From contig NZ_JYNS01000022.1 of assembly GCF_000934725.1 (NCBI RefSeq), forward strand, positions 1-55,923: a stretch of 55,923 bases of DNA, read 5' to 3'. This DNA comes from Methyloterricola oryzae. GTDB taxonomy: Bacteria; Pseudomonadota; Gammaproteobacteria; Methylococcales; Methylococcaceae. This document shows positions 17,863 to 28,238 of this stretch, piece by piece. The position numbers and the translations under genes were made by a program. The notes below the pieces were generated by a model. That model was not told the origin of the DNA and did not search any database. It saw nothing but the letters and a program-made list of their open reading frames with translations. Numbering within the stretch: position 1 is the stretch's first letter; the number at the start of each line of letters is the position of its first letter.

Positions 17863-17877
17863 TCCCGGAGTCCCGCG

Positions 17878-18768
17878 GTGGCGAGATCTGCGGCCGGGGG
17901 CCGGCGCGATGTTCTCATCGTCGGGTGCGGTGATATAGGTCGGCGCGTAGCGGTACTGGAACAGGCCGAAGGGCACGATGTGGCGGGCAGCGCCCGCTCG
18001 GCCCAGGCTGAGGCCTCGCTAAGGGAACTCGGCATCCCTCCCTTGCGGATGGATCTGGACGATCCGGCGACGCTTTCGAGCCTCGACCTGCGCGATCAGG
18101 TGCTCTATTACTTCGCCCCGCCTCCGGCTTCCGGCGAGGGCGATCCCCGATTGTCCGCCCTGCTCGCCTCCATCAACCCACCGCACTATCCGATGAAGCT
18201 GGTCTACATCAGCACCAGCGGAGTGTATGGCGATTGTCAGGGGGCCTGGATCGATGAAACCCATCCACTGAACGCCAAGAGCGAGCGGGCGCGCCGGCGC
18301 GTCGCTGCCGAGGAACTGTTGCAAGCCTGGGGTCGTGCCACCGGCGTGCCTTTCGTTATTCTGCGGGTGCCCGGCATCTACGGGCCTGGCCGTTTGCCGG
18401 CGGAGCGTCTGCGTGCGGGGACGCCGGTCGTGTGCGAGGCTGAAGCCCCCTACAGCAACCGGATTCATGCGGACGACCTGGCCGCCGTCTGTCTGGCGGC
18501 CGCGCGCCATGGGCGGTCAGGGCAAGCGTATAACGTGAGTGATGGCCATCCCACCACCATGACCGATTACTTCTTCCGCGTGGCCGACATACTGGGCCTC
18601 AAGCGCCCGCCGACAATAAGCCTGGAAGAGGCAAGACGCGTACTGAGCCCTTCCATGCTGTCTTTCCTGGAAGAATCCAAACGCCTGGATAATCGCAAGA
18701 TGCTGGCGGAATTGCAGATCAGCCTGCGTTATCCCGACTTGCAGACCGGCCTGCCCGCTTGTCTGTGA
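17878..18768 (+). CDS. NAD(P)-dependent epimerase/dehydratase-like SDR (YeeZ type)
   Basis: This 296-residue protein has a Rossmann nucleotide-binding motif (VLIVGCGDIGRR) at its N-terminus and extended-SDR landmarks (VYISTSGVYGD, VPGIYGPGRLP, NRIHADDLA, AYNVSDGHPTTM). It resembles the YeeZ group of epimerase-like proteins, whose substrates are unknown. It starts with GTG 15 bases after creA and is probably in the same operon. It ends 10 bases from the converging MlaD-like gene. Confidence 0.83.
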   Translation: MARSAAGGRRDVLIVGCGDIGRRVAVLEQAEGHDVAGSARSAQAEASLRELGIPPLRMDLDDPATLSSLDLRDQVLYYFAPPPASGEGDPRLSALLASINPPHYPMKLVYISTSGVYGDCQGAWIDETHPLNAKSERARRRVAAEELLQAWGRATGVPFVILRVPGIYGPGRLPAERLRAGTPVVCEAEAPYSNRIHADDLAAVCLAAARHGRSGQAYNVSDGHPTTMTDYFFRVADILGLKRPPTISLEEARRVLSPSMLSFLEESKRLDNRKMLAELQISLRYPDLQTGLPACL

Positions 18769-18778
18769 GCCGCGAGGC

Positions 18779-19435
18779 TCAGGTCTCTAGCGGCTTGCCG
18801 GGCTTCTTGGGCTCCTTCTGCAGTTCCTCCAGCTTCTTGCGCAGCACGTCCAGTTCTTCCTGCAGTTTCGGCACCACATCCTTGCGCAGTGTGCTTTCGG
18901 CCGAACTCTGGGCCTTCGTCAACTCGTCCAGGAGCTTGCGCCAGTCCTGCTGCAGCCGTTTGCCTTCCTCGGAATCCGGGAGCTTTTCAAATTCCTTGCG
19001 GTAGCGTTCCACCTGCCCGGTGAAATCCTTCATGGCCCGCCCTATCTCCTTGAACAGTTCACCGAAAGGGAAGTTACCTAAAGGCGTCGGGTAGGAGCCC
19101 TCCACGGTCGCCCCCTCAACGATCGGCTTGCCGCCGGGGCGGCTCTGCACGATCTCGATGCACTTCTGCGACGCGTCATTGGGAAGGTCGGCCAGCACGA
19201 ACTGGGAATCTTCCGTTGCCACGGCCTGATGCTGGCGATCGATGGAAACGCCGACCAAATAGCCTTTTCCGGCGTCGCCTTCGATGCCCGTCACCTCGCC
19301 CACCGGCTGGCTGTCGGCGAGCACCGACGCGCCAGCCTTAAGGCCGCCGATGTCGGCAAAATGGACCTTGAAATTCAGATCCTGGCCGCAAGCGGTCAAG
19401 AGCAAGAACATGACTGTCAGGATGATCCTGTACAT
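18779..19435 (-). CDS. MCE/MlaD-domain lipoprotein
   Basis: This 218-residue protein begins with a lipoprotein signal (MYRIILTVMFLLLTAC, lipobox Cys16). An MCE/MlaD domain follows (VHFADIGGLKAGASVLADSQPVGEV), and then a charged coiled coil (about 120-218) rich in KELEKLQ-type heptads. MlaD proteins bind phospholipid in lipid transport. No Mla permease genes are adjacent, so the partner is unknown. I chose the ATG at 19435 because it gives a complete lipobox; the upstream in-frame extension reads across the ferredoxin gene. Confidence 0.85.
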   Translation of the reverse strand: MYRIILTVMFLLLTACGQDLNFKVHFADIGGLKAGASVLADSQPVGEVTGIEGDAGKGYLVGVSIDRQHQAVATEDSQFVLADLPNDASQKCIEIVQSRPGGKPIVEGATVEGSYPTPLGNFPFGELFKEIGRAMKDFTGQVERYRKEFEKLPDSEEGKRLQQDWRKLLDELTKAQSSAESTLRKDVVPKLQEELDVLRKKLEELQKEPKKPGKPLET

Positions 19436-19461
19436 GGCGGGCCTCCTGGGCGGGTGCGGCG

Positions 19462-20783
<1,322 letters not shown>

Positions 20784-20825
20784 ACGCGAGCGCGTCAGTC
20801 CCGTAATGCAAGCCGAACAGTGCCA

Positions 20826-22163
20826 TCATTTGGCCTTGGCGGGAGTGGCCGAGGTGCCCGCCTTGGCGCCCACCATCACGGTCTGCAGGCGGTTAGGGTC
20901 GATGCGCGACTTGAAGGCGCGCTGGACGTCCTGGGCGGTGACCGCTTCCACCTTGGCGATGAAGGTGTCCAGGTAATTCAGCGGCAAGCCGGATATGGCG
21001 ATCGTCGCCACCTGCTCAGCGAGCTTCTGGTTGCTGTCCAGCCGCATGGGGAAGCCGCCGGTGATGTTCTTCTTGGAGTCCTGCAACTCCTTCTCGGTCG
21101 GACCCTTGGCAATGAACTCGCGCAGGGTGTCCTGCATCACCTTCACCGCTTCCTCGGCGCTGTCGTTCTTGGTCTGCAGGCCCATCAGGAATGGACCTTC
21201 CTGCCGGAACGGGTAGAAATAGCTGAAGGCGCTGTAGGACAAGCCGCGCTTTTCCCGCACTTCCTCGGAGATGCGCGAGACGAGTCCACTGCCGCCCAGG
21301 ACGTGATTGCCCACGTACAGGGGGAAGTAGTCCGGGTCGCCCATCTTCATCGCTGGCACGCCGGAGTACACATGGGTCTGCGCCGAGGGGAAGCTCTTGC
21401 GCTCGGTCTTTGTGGCAACCGGGAGAGTCACCGGCGGCAGCGACGGTGCCGCTTCGCCAGCGGGCATGCCTTGCAGAAGGTCCTCCGCGATCTTTTCCGC
21501 CTGCGCTTTCTGCACGTCGCCGACGATGATCAGCATGGCGTTGCGGGTCACGTAATAACGCTGGTAGAAGGCCTTGAGATCGGCCGGCGTGAGCTTTTCC
21601 ACCGTATCCAGATTGCCTTCCTTGGGATGGGCGTAGGGGTGGCTGCCATACAGGGCCTCAAAGAAGGCGATGCCGGCGATGTCGGCCGGAGATTCCTCAC
21701 GCTGCTTGAGGCCCACCAGAAGGTTCTTCTTCTCCCGGTCGAAATCGGTCTGGTTGAAGGCCGGTTTGACCAGCACCTCGTGCGCCGTTTCCAGGGCTGT
21801 CTCCAGCAGCTTGGGCTGGGTCAGCGAGCGCAGCGACAGCCAGGCCGAATCCCGGGAAATGCCGGTGCCCATGCGCGCGCCGACGCCTTCCAGGCGCTGG
21901 GCGATGGTGTCCGCGTCCCAACTGCCGGCACCGGTGTCCAGGAGCCCCGAGGTCAGCGTCGCCAGGCCGAACTGGCTGCCGTCGCGGGCGCTGCCGGCAT
22001 CGAAGACCACGCGCACGTCCACCATGGGCAGACCTTCGGTGGGCACGAAGAAGACGTGGCTGCCGCCCGTCGTGGTCCAGGTCTGGATCTTCGGCGTCGC
22101 CAGGGCATATGAATTCCAAAGCAGGCCGATGAAGGCGATCAGGATCAGGCGTTTAGCGGACAT
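20826..22163 (-). CDS. M16 peptidase-family protein, non-catalytic partner
   Basis: This 445-residue exported protein has a signal peptide (KRLILIAFIGLLWNSYALA) and M16 fold landmarks, but the HxxEH zinc motif is absent where it should be (LATLTSGLLDTG). M16B enzymes commonly work as heterodimers of a zinc subunit and a subunit lacking zinc that supplies the conserved C-terminal R/Y pair. The ATG at 22163, with GGAGG five bases upstream, overlaps the end of the catalytic M16 gene by 11 bases. The substrate is unknown. Confidence 0.9.
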   Translation of the reverse strand: MSAKRLILIAFIGLLWNSYALATPKIQTWTTTGGSHVFFVPTEGLPMVDVRVVFDAGSARDGSQFGLATLTSGLLDTGAGSWDADTIAQRLEGVGARMGTGISRDSAWLSLRSLTQPKLLETALETAHEVLVKPAFNQTDFDREKKNLLVGLKQREESPADIAGIAFFEALYGSHPYAHPKEGNLDTVEKLTPADLKAFYQRYYVTRNAMLIIVGDVQKAQAEKIAEDLLQGMPAGEAAPSLPPVTLPVATKTERKSFPSAQTHVYSGVPAMKMGDPDYFPLYVGNHVLGGSGLVSRISEEVREKRGLSYSAFSYFYPFRQEGPFLMGLQTKNDSAEEAVKVMQDTLREFIAKGPTEKELQDSKKNITGGFPMRLDSNQKLAEQVATIAISGLPLNYLDTFIAKVEAVTAQDVQRAFKSRIDPNRLQTVMVGAKAGTSATPAKAK

Positions 22164-23541
22164 GGTCACCTCCCATGGGCGCGCGGTCCTCCGGCGCGGT
22201 CTCGCCCTCCGGGATGGGGAGAGGCTCTAGGTAGCCGACGGTCAGGCTATCCTCCACCAGGTATTTCTGGGCGACTTTCTGGATCTGCTCCGGGGTCACG
22301 GCGTTGATCTTGTCCACGTATTCTTCCACTTTCTTCCAGCCCAGGCCGACGGTTTCGGCGATGCCCAGTTGCATCGCCTGATAGAAGATCGAATCCCGCT
22401 CGTACACCTTGCTGGCCAGAACCTGCGCTTTCACGCGCTCCAGTTCTTCCGCCAGCACCGGTTCGTCCTGCAACTTCTTGACTTCGGCGAGCAGGGCTTT
22501 TTCAAGCGCCTGCAGGTTCTTGCCATCGACGGGCGTGCCTTCCAGCATGAACAGGGACGGCAGCCGCGAATACAGATCGTAGCCCGCGCCTGCCGATGAG
22601 GCGATTTGCTGACCACGCACCAGCCGGCTGGAGAAGCGCGCGCTGTTGCCGCCGTCGAGGATGCCGGCAGCGACTTCCAGGGCATAGGGTTCCCACTCTT
22701 CCTTGGCACCTTTCAGCGCCGGCGCTTTGTAGCCCATGGCCAGGTAGGGCAGCTTGGCCGGGACGCGCACGATCAGCCGACGCTCGCCCAGTTGCTCCAC
22801 TTCGCCTCGCGGCTTGATGGGCGGCAGGGTGCTGGGCTTGAGCGGGCCGAAATGCTCCTTGGCCTGTTTGTAGACGCTTTTGGGGTCCACGTCGCCCACC
22901 ACCACCAGGGTGGCGTTGTTGGGCGCATACCAGAGGGAATACCACTGGGACAGGTCCGATACGGTCAGGCCGGAGACATCATCCGGCCAGCCGATGACCG
23001 GGTTCTTGTACGGCGAATTGGTGTAGGCCACGGCATCGAAGTGCTCGGAGAGCTTGGCCCGCGGCTGGTCGTCGGTGCGCAAACGGCGCTCCTCCAGGAC
23101 CACCTGCTGCTCCTTCTTGAACTCCTCGGGGAGCAGGCGCAAATGGCGCATGCGGTCGGCTTCCAGTTCGAAACTGACGGGCAGGCGCGATTTCTCCAGG
23201 GTCTGGAAATAGGCGGTATAGTCTTGTCCGGTAAAGGCGTTTTCACTCCCACCGTTTGTTGAGATAATGCGGGAGAATTCCCCTGGCGGATGCTTGTCCG
23301 TACCCTTGAACATCATGTGCTCCAGCATGTGGGAGATGCCGGTGATGCCGCCGTGTTCGTAGCTGGCACCGACCTTGTACCACACCTGGGTCACGGCGAC
23401 GGGGGCGCGGTGGTCTTCCTGCACCAGGATCTTGAGGCCGTTGTCCAGCTTGAATTCGGTCACCTTGGGCGCGGCCGCATGCAGACTTAGCGGCGCGGCC
23501 AGGAGCAGGCTCAGACTGACGAGCCTTCGATTTGACACCAT
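22153..23541 (-). CDS. M16 zinc metallopeptidase, catalytic subunit
   Basis: This 462-residue exported peptidase has the inverted zinc motif HMLEH (His71, Glu74, His75), and a third ligand probably in the ELEADRM segment. A signal peptide runs to about residue 23 (LSLHAAA). I chose the ATG at 23541, with GGAG upstream, over an in-frame start at 23607 that lacks signal-peptide logic. It is divergent from cyoE and coupled to the non-catalytic M16 gene. It probably degrades periplasmic peptides. Confidence 0.93.
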   Translation of the reverse strand: MVSNRRLVSLSLLLAAPLSLHAAAPKVTEFKLDNGLKILVQEDHRAPVAVTQVWYKVGASYEHGGITGISHMLEHMMFKGTDKHPPGEFSRIISTNGGSENAFTGQDYTAYFQTLEKSRLPVSFELEADRMRHLRLLPEEFKKEQQVVLEERRLRTDDQPRAKLSEHFDAVAYTNSPYKNPVIGWPDDVSGLTVSDLSQWYSLWYAPNNATLVVVGDVDPKSVYKQAKEHFGPLKPSTLPPIKPRGEVEQLGERRLIVRVPAKLPYLAMGYKAPALKGAKEEWEPYALEVAAGILDGGNSARFSSRLVRGQQIASSAGAGYDLYSRLPSLFMLEGTPVDGKNLQALEKALLAEVKKLQDEPVLAEELERVKAQVLASKVYERDSIFYQAMQLGIAETVGLGWKKVEEYVDKINAVTPEQIQKVAQKYLVEDSLTVGYLEPLPIPEGETAPEDRAPMGGDHVR

Positions 23542-23636
23542 GTGCTTATTCTCCGTGATGGGGGCGGCGCGTACCGACGGATCGGCATTCGATAGGCACC
23601 GGGACAATTATTGTAAACGAAGTATCTGCTGAAACG

Positions 23637-24533
23637 ATGACAACCAACGTCCATGCCGCCGCCGCCAGCCCGCCGTCCTGGAGGACCTATCTGGGACTGT
23701 GCAAACTGAATGTGGTCGGCCACATCGTGTTCACCGCGGTGATCGGCATGTTCCTGGCCGTGCCCGGCTGGCCGCCGCTGGACCTGGCCGCCTTCGGCAG
23801 TATCGGCATCGGATTGGCCGCGGCGTCCGCGGCGGCTCTCAACCATTTCCTCGACCGCAAGGCCGATGCGGAGATGGCCCGCACCAAGCGCAGGCCGCTT
23901 CCGCAGGGCCAGGTGAAACCCGGTCAGGTGGTCACCTTCGCCCTCATCCTGGGCGCGCTGTCCATGCTGATCCTGGGTCTCTTCGTCAATGCATTGACCG
24001 CCTTCCTGACATTTTTATCCCTGATCGGCTACGCCATCATCTACACCGTGTATCTGAAGCGGGCGACGCCCCAGAATATCGTCATCGGCGGCGCGGCGGG
24101 CGCGGCCCCGCCGGTACTGGGCTGGTGCGCGGTGACGGGCCAGGTGCATCCCTACGCCCTGCTGCTGTTCCTGCTGATCTTTGTCTGGACGCCGCCGCAC
24201 TTCTGGGCCTATGCCATCGCCAAGCGCGACGATTACGCCAAGGTCAACATTCCCATGCTTCCGGTGACCCACGGCATTCCCATCACTCAACTGCACGTGC
24301 TGCTCTACACCGTCCTGCTGTTCCTGGTGAGTCTGCTGCCCTTCCTCACCGGCATGAGCGGCTGGATCTACCTGGCCGGCGCATTCGTGCTGGGCGGCAT
24401 CTTCCTCTGGTATGCGTGGCGCTTGAAGCAGGACGCCAATGCCAAGCTTGCCATGAAGACCTTCGCCTATTCCCTGATTTATCTGGTGGGCATCTTCTCG
24501 TCCTTGCTGGTGGACCATTACCTGTCGTTCTAG
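23637..24533 (+). CDS. cyoE: Protoheme IX farnesyltransferase (heme O synthase)
   Basis: This 298-residue UbiA-type prenyltransferase converts heme B to heme O for a heme-copper oxidase. The prenyl-binding motif NHFLDRKADAEMARTKRRPLP lies at about 62-82, and the second loop motif TPPHFWAYAIAKRDDY is also present. Nine membrane helices are apparent. It is also called ctaB. No oxidase genes are adjacent. Confidence 0.96.
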   Translation: MTTNVHAAAASPPSWRTYLGLCKLNVVGHIVFTAVIGMFLAVPGWPPLDLAAFGSIGIGLAAASAAALNHFLDRKADAEMARTKRRPLPQGQVKPGQVVTFALILGALSMLILGLFVNALTAFLTFLSLIGYAIIYTVYLKRATPQNIVIGGAAGAAPPVLGWCAVTGQVHPYALLLFLLIFVWTPPHFWAYAIAKRDDYAKVNIPMLPVTHGIPITQLHVLLYTVLLFLVSLLPFLTGMSGWIYLAGAFVLGGIFLWYAWRLKQDANAKLAMKTFAYSLIYLVGIFSSLLVDHYLSF

Positions 24534-24535
24534 GC

Positions 24536-24551
24536 GCCCGGGAACCCGGGC
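24536..24551. terminator. Palindromic stem between converging cyoE and the TIR gene
   Basis: GCCCGGG and CCCGGGC face each other with two bases between them, just after the cyoE stop and 7 bases before the TIR-gene stop. No T-run is present, so only a weak bidirectional stop signal can be claimed. Confidence 0.35.
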
Positions 24552-24557
24552 CGGCGC

Positions 24558-26003
24558 TCACTCTCGTGGCGTCGAGTATCTCGCCAGATCCCTTAGCACG
24601 CGGATGTTGCACTGGATGGCGCGGAACCAGGCGATGGCGGCGAGAAACCCGACAAAGCCAGCGACGCCCAGGGTTCCAAGCAGCACGGCGTTGGCGGTGG
24701 ATGAGGCCCAGGGACTCAACATCAGGCCGGCGGCGATGGCGAGCATGGGCAGTGAGCCGGCCAGTGCCAGGTACTGCCAGCTCCGCCCCTCCAGGGTCTG
24801 CAGGGCGGCCTGGTCGGACTCCAGGGCCGAACCGGGCGGCGTCAACTCCGCATGCAGGAATTGGGTGCACAGCCAGGCCACGCCGAAGAAGGGATAGGCC
24901 GCGGCGATCAGCCCGCAGAAGAACAGGGATGCCGTGAAAAAGGCGTAGTCGCGGAGCAGCATGCTGCCGATCAAGGCCGGATAGACCGGGCCTGCCGCCA
25001 GCCACATGCCCGCGCCCAGCAGGGCCACCCAGTGGGCCAGCCGCAAACAGCGTTGGCGTGCTTGAGCGAGCACGTAACGGCCGACCAGATCGCCGGCGCG
25101 CAGGCTGTGCAGCACCTTGGCGAGGGGCCTCGTGAATCTCACGAAGGTGAAGATGGCCAGGGCGAAGGCAAGGCCGTTGACCAGCATCGAGGTACGCTCG
25201 AACAGCGACTCGGCGTCCGCGACCCCGCGCAATTGCATGGGATGCACGATGATCTGCCAGTTGTAGACATAGTTGAAGGCCCCCGCCAGGAGATTGGGCA
25301 GAAGGCCCAGCACGACCATCGCGACTACGGGAAATTCCCCGGCGATGCGCATCCAGCCGGCATGCCCCGGCCCCAGCCGCGCTGCCTGCTCTGCCAGTTC
25401 CCGCAGCGGTTGCAAGCGCTCGGCGCTGTCGCGGAAATCGGCGCGCTGCCGCACGATGTCCCCATAGATTTCCAGCGCCGCCCGCCACTGCCCCTGACGC
25501 GTCAACTGCCGCGCCTGCAGGTAGCTGCGCGAAAGCCGGGGCTCTTCGGTGACGGTCTCGATGGCGCGCAGCAGCCAGCGGATGTCATCGTTCCAGCGTT
25601 CGTGGGAGAGTTTCAGCGCCTGGAGCCGCGCGAGGGGCCCCAGGCATTCCGGCAGTTGCTCCTCGCCCGGCATCGGCGTGCTTTCCACCAGCACCGGAAT
25701 GGTCGGTATGCCCTGCTGCAGCGCGCTCTGGATCTCCAAGCGAACGAAGTCGTCCGCCTGGTCCAGGCGCCGCTCCCCTTCCCCGTCGGTGATGTGCAGC
25801 CACTGCGGCCCGATAATGACCAGCAGCACTTCGCTGGCCCTGAGCGCGGTGTCGATGGTGTGGGCAAAATCCGTCCCGGCCTCGATGCTGGCCATATCCA
25901 GAAAGGCGGTTTCGTCACCGAAGGTCCGGTTGATTTCGTTCAACAGGGCACGGACGTACCCGGAGCAATCCTGGCGGCGGTAGCTGATGAAGATGGTACC
26001 CAA
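24558..26003 (-). CDS. TIR-domain multi-pass membrane protein
   Basis: This 481-residue protein has an N-terminal TIR domain (about 1-140) that starts IFISYRRQD. Glu90 in FVRLEIQSALQQG is at the place of the NAD-cleaving glutamate of enzymatic TIR domains. A linker of helices follows (150-220), and then about six hydrophobic segments (225-465). Bacterial TIR proteins act as NADases in phage defence or as signalling adaptors; membrane-anchored forms could couple NAD loss to sensing. No Thoeris ThsA, CBASS or other defence partner is next to it. I cannot assign a function beyond the domain. Confidence 0.85.
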   Translation of the reverse strand: MGTIFISYRRQDCSGYVRALLNEINRTFGDETAFLDMASIEAGTDFAHTIDTALRASEVLLVIIGPQWLHITDGEGERRLDQADDFVRLEIQSALQQGIPTIPVLVESTPMPGEEQLPECLGPLARLQALKLSHERWNDDIRWLLRAIETVTEEPRLSRSYLQARQLTRQGQWRAALEIYGDIVRQRADFRDSAERLQPLRELAEQAARLGPGHAGWMRIAGEFPVVAMVVLGLLPNLLAGAFNYVYNWQIIVHPMQLRGVADAESLFERTSMLVNGLAFALAIFTFVRFTRPLAKVLHSLRAGDLVGRYVLAQARQRCLRLAHWVALLGAGMWLAAGPVYPALIGSMLLRDYAFFTASLFFCGLIAAAYPFFGVAWLCTQFLHAELTPPGSALESDQAALQTLEGRSWQYLALAGSLPMLAIAAGLMLSPWASSTANAVLLGTLGVAGFVGFLAAIAWFRAIQCNIRVLRDLARYSTPRE

Positions 26004-26514
26004 CGCGACTCCCTCCTGGCGCTTTGCGGCCGTGCTATCCGGGTCGCGGATTTCCGGCCGGGCCGCTGATGATGGCTATCCCCCATGCGAGGGTGCCACG
26101 GCTACGCCGTCAATTTTGCATCAAGCGTTTCAGCCCCGCCATTCCGGGCCTACGACGGCCTTGGAGCGTGTGATCCCGAGCAGACGTCTTCGAGACATTT
26201 GGAGCGCGGTTGTGCTCCTCAATTAGCAGATGATTTGCGTCACGATTACATGCCATTCGGCGCTTTGACAAATCCACGGTGCATGGGCATGCTCTGTCAT
26301 TTATGCGTAGGCGCACGTAAGAACTTTCTTGTGATTTCACGTAGATTTTGCCGAGTCGTTCGAAGCACGCCCGTAAAAGATTCGAAAGCAAGCCAAACCC
26401 CGATGATTTCCAGTTCATCCGGACGGTATAGCCGGGCTATGTCACGTTTTCATTTATACACTTAAGCCCCATAAGGATGGGGTGCATCTTGCGGATGCGT
26501 GCTGTTGTGTCGTT
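26004..26514. promoter_or_regulatory. Divergent region between the TIR gene and the glycan island
   Basis: About 500 bases without a convincing gene, with lower GC than the flanks. It should carry the promoters of both divergent units. A perfect 6-bp stem with an AAGG loop (26467-26482) lies directly before the SGNH gene; the loop would be the ribosome site if the GTG at 26482 were used. I see no integrase, attachment-site repeat or tRNA here. Confidence 0.45.
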
Positions 26515-27078
26515 ATGAATTATCAAAAGATCATCTGCTGGGGCGACAGCCAGACATTCGGCGCTCGTACTTATGGCTGCTACCCTCTGTATCTGGGGCA
26601 ACTATTGGATTCGCGCACACGCTACGCCTGGCAGGTCATCAATTTCAGCGCGAATGGACACACCGCGCGCGACCTGTGGTTTCGAATGGGACGCGAACTG
26701 AACCAAGTCAAGGATGTTCATCAGGCCTGCATTTTGATTGGCGCTAATGATGTCGGAAACGGATCGCCGGTAGACGTGTTTGAAGAGTACTTTCGTCAGA
26801 TTCTGACGGCGCTGCAAATCCACCGGTTTCGTGCGGTGTACTGTGGAGAGATTCCTCCGATCTGGCCAGACGGCCATGCCTTTTTCCCCGTGGATACCCG
26901 TGAGCGTCGATCGGCTTATAACGCCGCCATTCGCCGCTGCGTTGAAGCTTCAGCGATTGCCCGGCTGGTGGAATTCGAAGGTTTGTCGCAAGAATGTTTT
27001 GTCGATCCGGTTCACTTTCACGAGACGGGAAACAAAGCGGTAGCCCAAGCTTTTGCTGATGCCATCACTGCGTTTTGA
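26515..27078 (+). CDS. SGNH/GDSL hydrolase family protein
   Basis: This 187-residue protein has all SGNH blocks: WGDSQTFG (block I with the nucleophile Ser), NFSANGHTARD (block II Gly), ILIGANDVGNG (block III Asn) and DPVHFHETGN (block V Asp and His). Such enzymes are esterases, often deacetylating or acylating glycans. There is no signal peptide, so it is likely cytoplasmic. The ATG at 26515 fits family starts but lacks a ribosome site; a GTG at 26482 with AAGGA upstream would add 11 residues. It heads a five-gene cluster and probably acts on the same glycan. Confidence 0.85.
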   Translation: MNYQKIICWGDSQTFGARTYGCYPLYLGQLLDSRTRYAWQVINFSANGHTARDLWFRMGRELNQVKDVHQACILIGANDVGNGSPVDVFEEYFRQILTALQIHRFRAVYCGEIPPIWPDGHAFFPVDTRERRSAYNAAIRRCVEASAIARLVEFEGLSQECFVDPVHFHETGNKAVAQAFADAITAF

Positions 27079-27090
27079 CGGCGTAAGAGC

Positions 27091-28140
27091 ATGCGCATTG
27101 CGGTGGTGCAGGGAACCCGGCCTGAAATTGTCAAGAATTACTCCGTTGTCAAAGCCTTAAGGAATGAGGGCGTACCATTTCGGGTATTGCACACCAACCA
27201 GCACGTTGCCCAATCGATGTGCTCCGTCATGTACGAGGATATGGCGTACCAGCCCGACTTTCACTTGCCTGGCACCTATCGGTTGGGTGCGGCCATCGAT
27301 TGGCTGCAGGATACTTTTCGAGAAAATAGGATCACGCATGTCGTCGTGAACGGAGACACAGCCGCCGCGCTTGCCGGTGCCGTGGCGGCGCTGTATTCCG
27401 ATATATCCCTGACCCATATCGAAGCCGGTTTGCGCTCGGGCGACCGATACATGTTGGAAGAGCGCAACCGCATCATGGTCGATTCGGTGGCTGATTTGTT
27501 GGTGGCGTACACCGCATATGAGGCTAAAGCCTTGCGGTCCAGTAAATCCGTCAGAGGGCAGGTTTTTGTGGAAGGCAATACGACAGCCGACGTTCTGGAA
27601 GACTTTGCATCCCGTTTGGTCCCTCCCACGATCATCGAAGGCCCTTATCTGTTTGCCACCATGCACAGGCGGGAATTCACCGAATGCCCAAACCGAATGC
27701 GCGAGGTATTTTCTTCCTTTGCCCGGATTGCCGAATCTCTATGTCCCCTGATTCTCCCTATGCATCTCCGTACCCGAGATGCCATGCAGCGGCATGGCAT
27801 CCCATGGGATATTCTGGGACAGGTCACTGTGCTGGAGCCCTTGCCCATCTTCGATTCACTATCCTTGCAGAAGCACGCGGCCGCTGTCCTGACCGATAGC
27901 GGGTGCATACAGGAGGAAGCCTATATGCTCGGCGTTCCCTGCGTGACGATTCGTGAAAATACCGAGCGTCATCTGACCGTGCAGCATGGCGCCAACGCAC
28001 TTAGCGGCTTTAGAGGCGATGATATCGTGTCCGCCGTGCAGGCCGCCTTAGCCTTGCGCTCGCGTGATTGGCCGCCGATATACGGCGGGCCGGGTGCGGG
28101 TCAGCGCATCCTCGAGCGCATTTTGCGTGAGTTCGGTTGA
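27091..28140 (+). CDS. wecB: UDP-N-acetylglucosamine 2-epimerase family protein
   Basis: This 349-residue protein resembles WecB-type enzymes that convert UDP-GlcNAc to UDP-ManNAc. Visible landmarks are the N-terminal VVQGTRPEI, NGDTAAALAGAVAALY, HIEAGLRSGDRYMLEERNR and TDSGCIQEEAYMLGVPCVTIRENTER, all in order. It is slightly shorter than the usual 370-380. It starts 13 bases after the SGNH gene. The symbol is a family-level call; hydrolysing forms (NeuC type) are a possible alternative. Confidence 0.87.
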   Translation: MRIAVVQGTRPEIVKNYSVVKALRNEGVPFRVLHTNQHVAQSMCSVMYEDMAYQPDFHLPGTYRLGAAIDWLQDTFRENRITHVVVNGDTAAALAGAVAALYSDISLTHIEAGLRSGDRYMLEERNRIMVDSVADLLVAYTAYEAKALRSSKSVRGQVFVEGNTTADVLEDFASRLVPPTIIEGPYLFATMHRREFTECPNRMREVFSSFARIAESLCPLILPMHLRTRDAMQRHGIPWDILGQVTVLEPLPIFDSLSLQKHAAAVLTDSGCIQEEAYMLGVPCVTIRENTERHLTVQHGANALSGFRGDDIVSAVQAALALRSRDWPPIYGGPGAGQRILERILREFG

Positions 28141-28238
28141 TGGGCGATTTAGGGTATCGCCGATGGATTCCAGTCTTTCATTGATGCGCAGCAACAGAAT
28201 CCGACGACCGAATTCGCTATTGCCGAGATAAGCTTGAC

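Noticed and set aside
26110-26418. A 102-codon minus-strand frame between the TIR gene and the glycan island
   Set aside because: No ribosome site or known motif; the region is better read as a divergent promoter segment.
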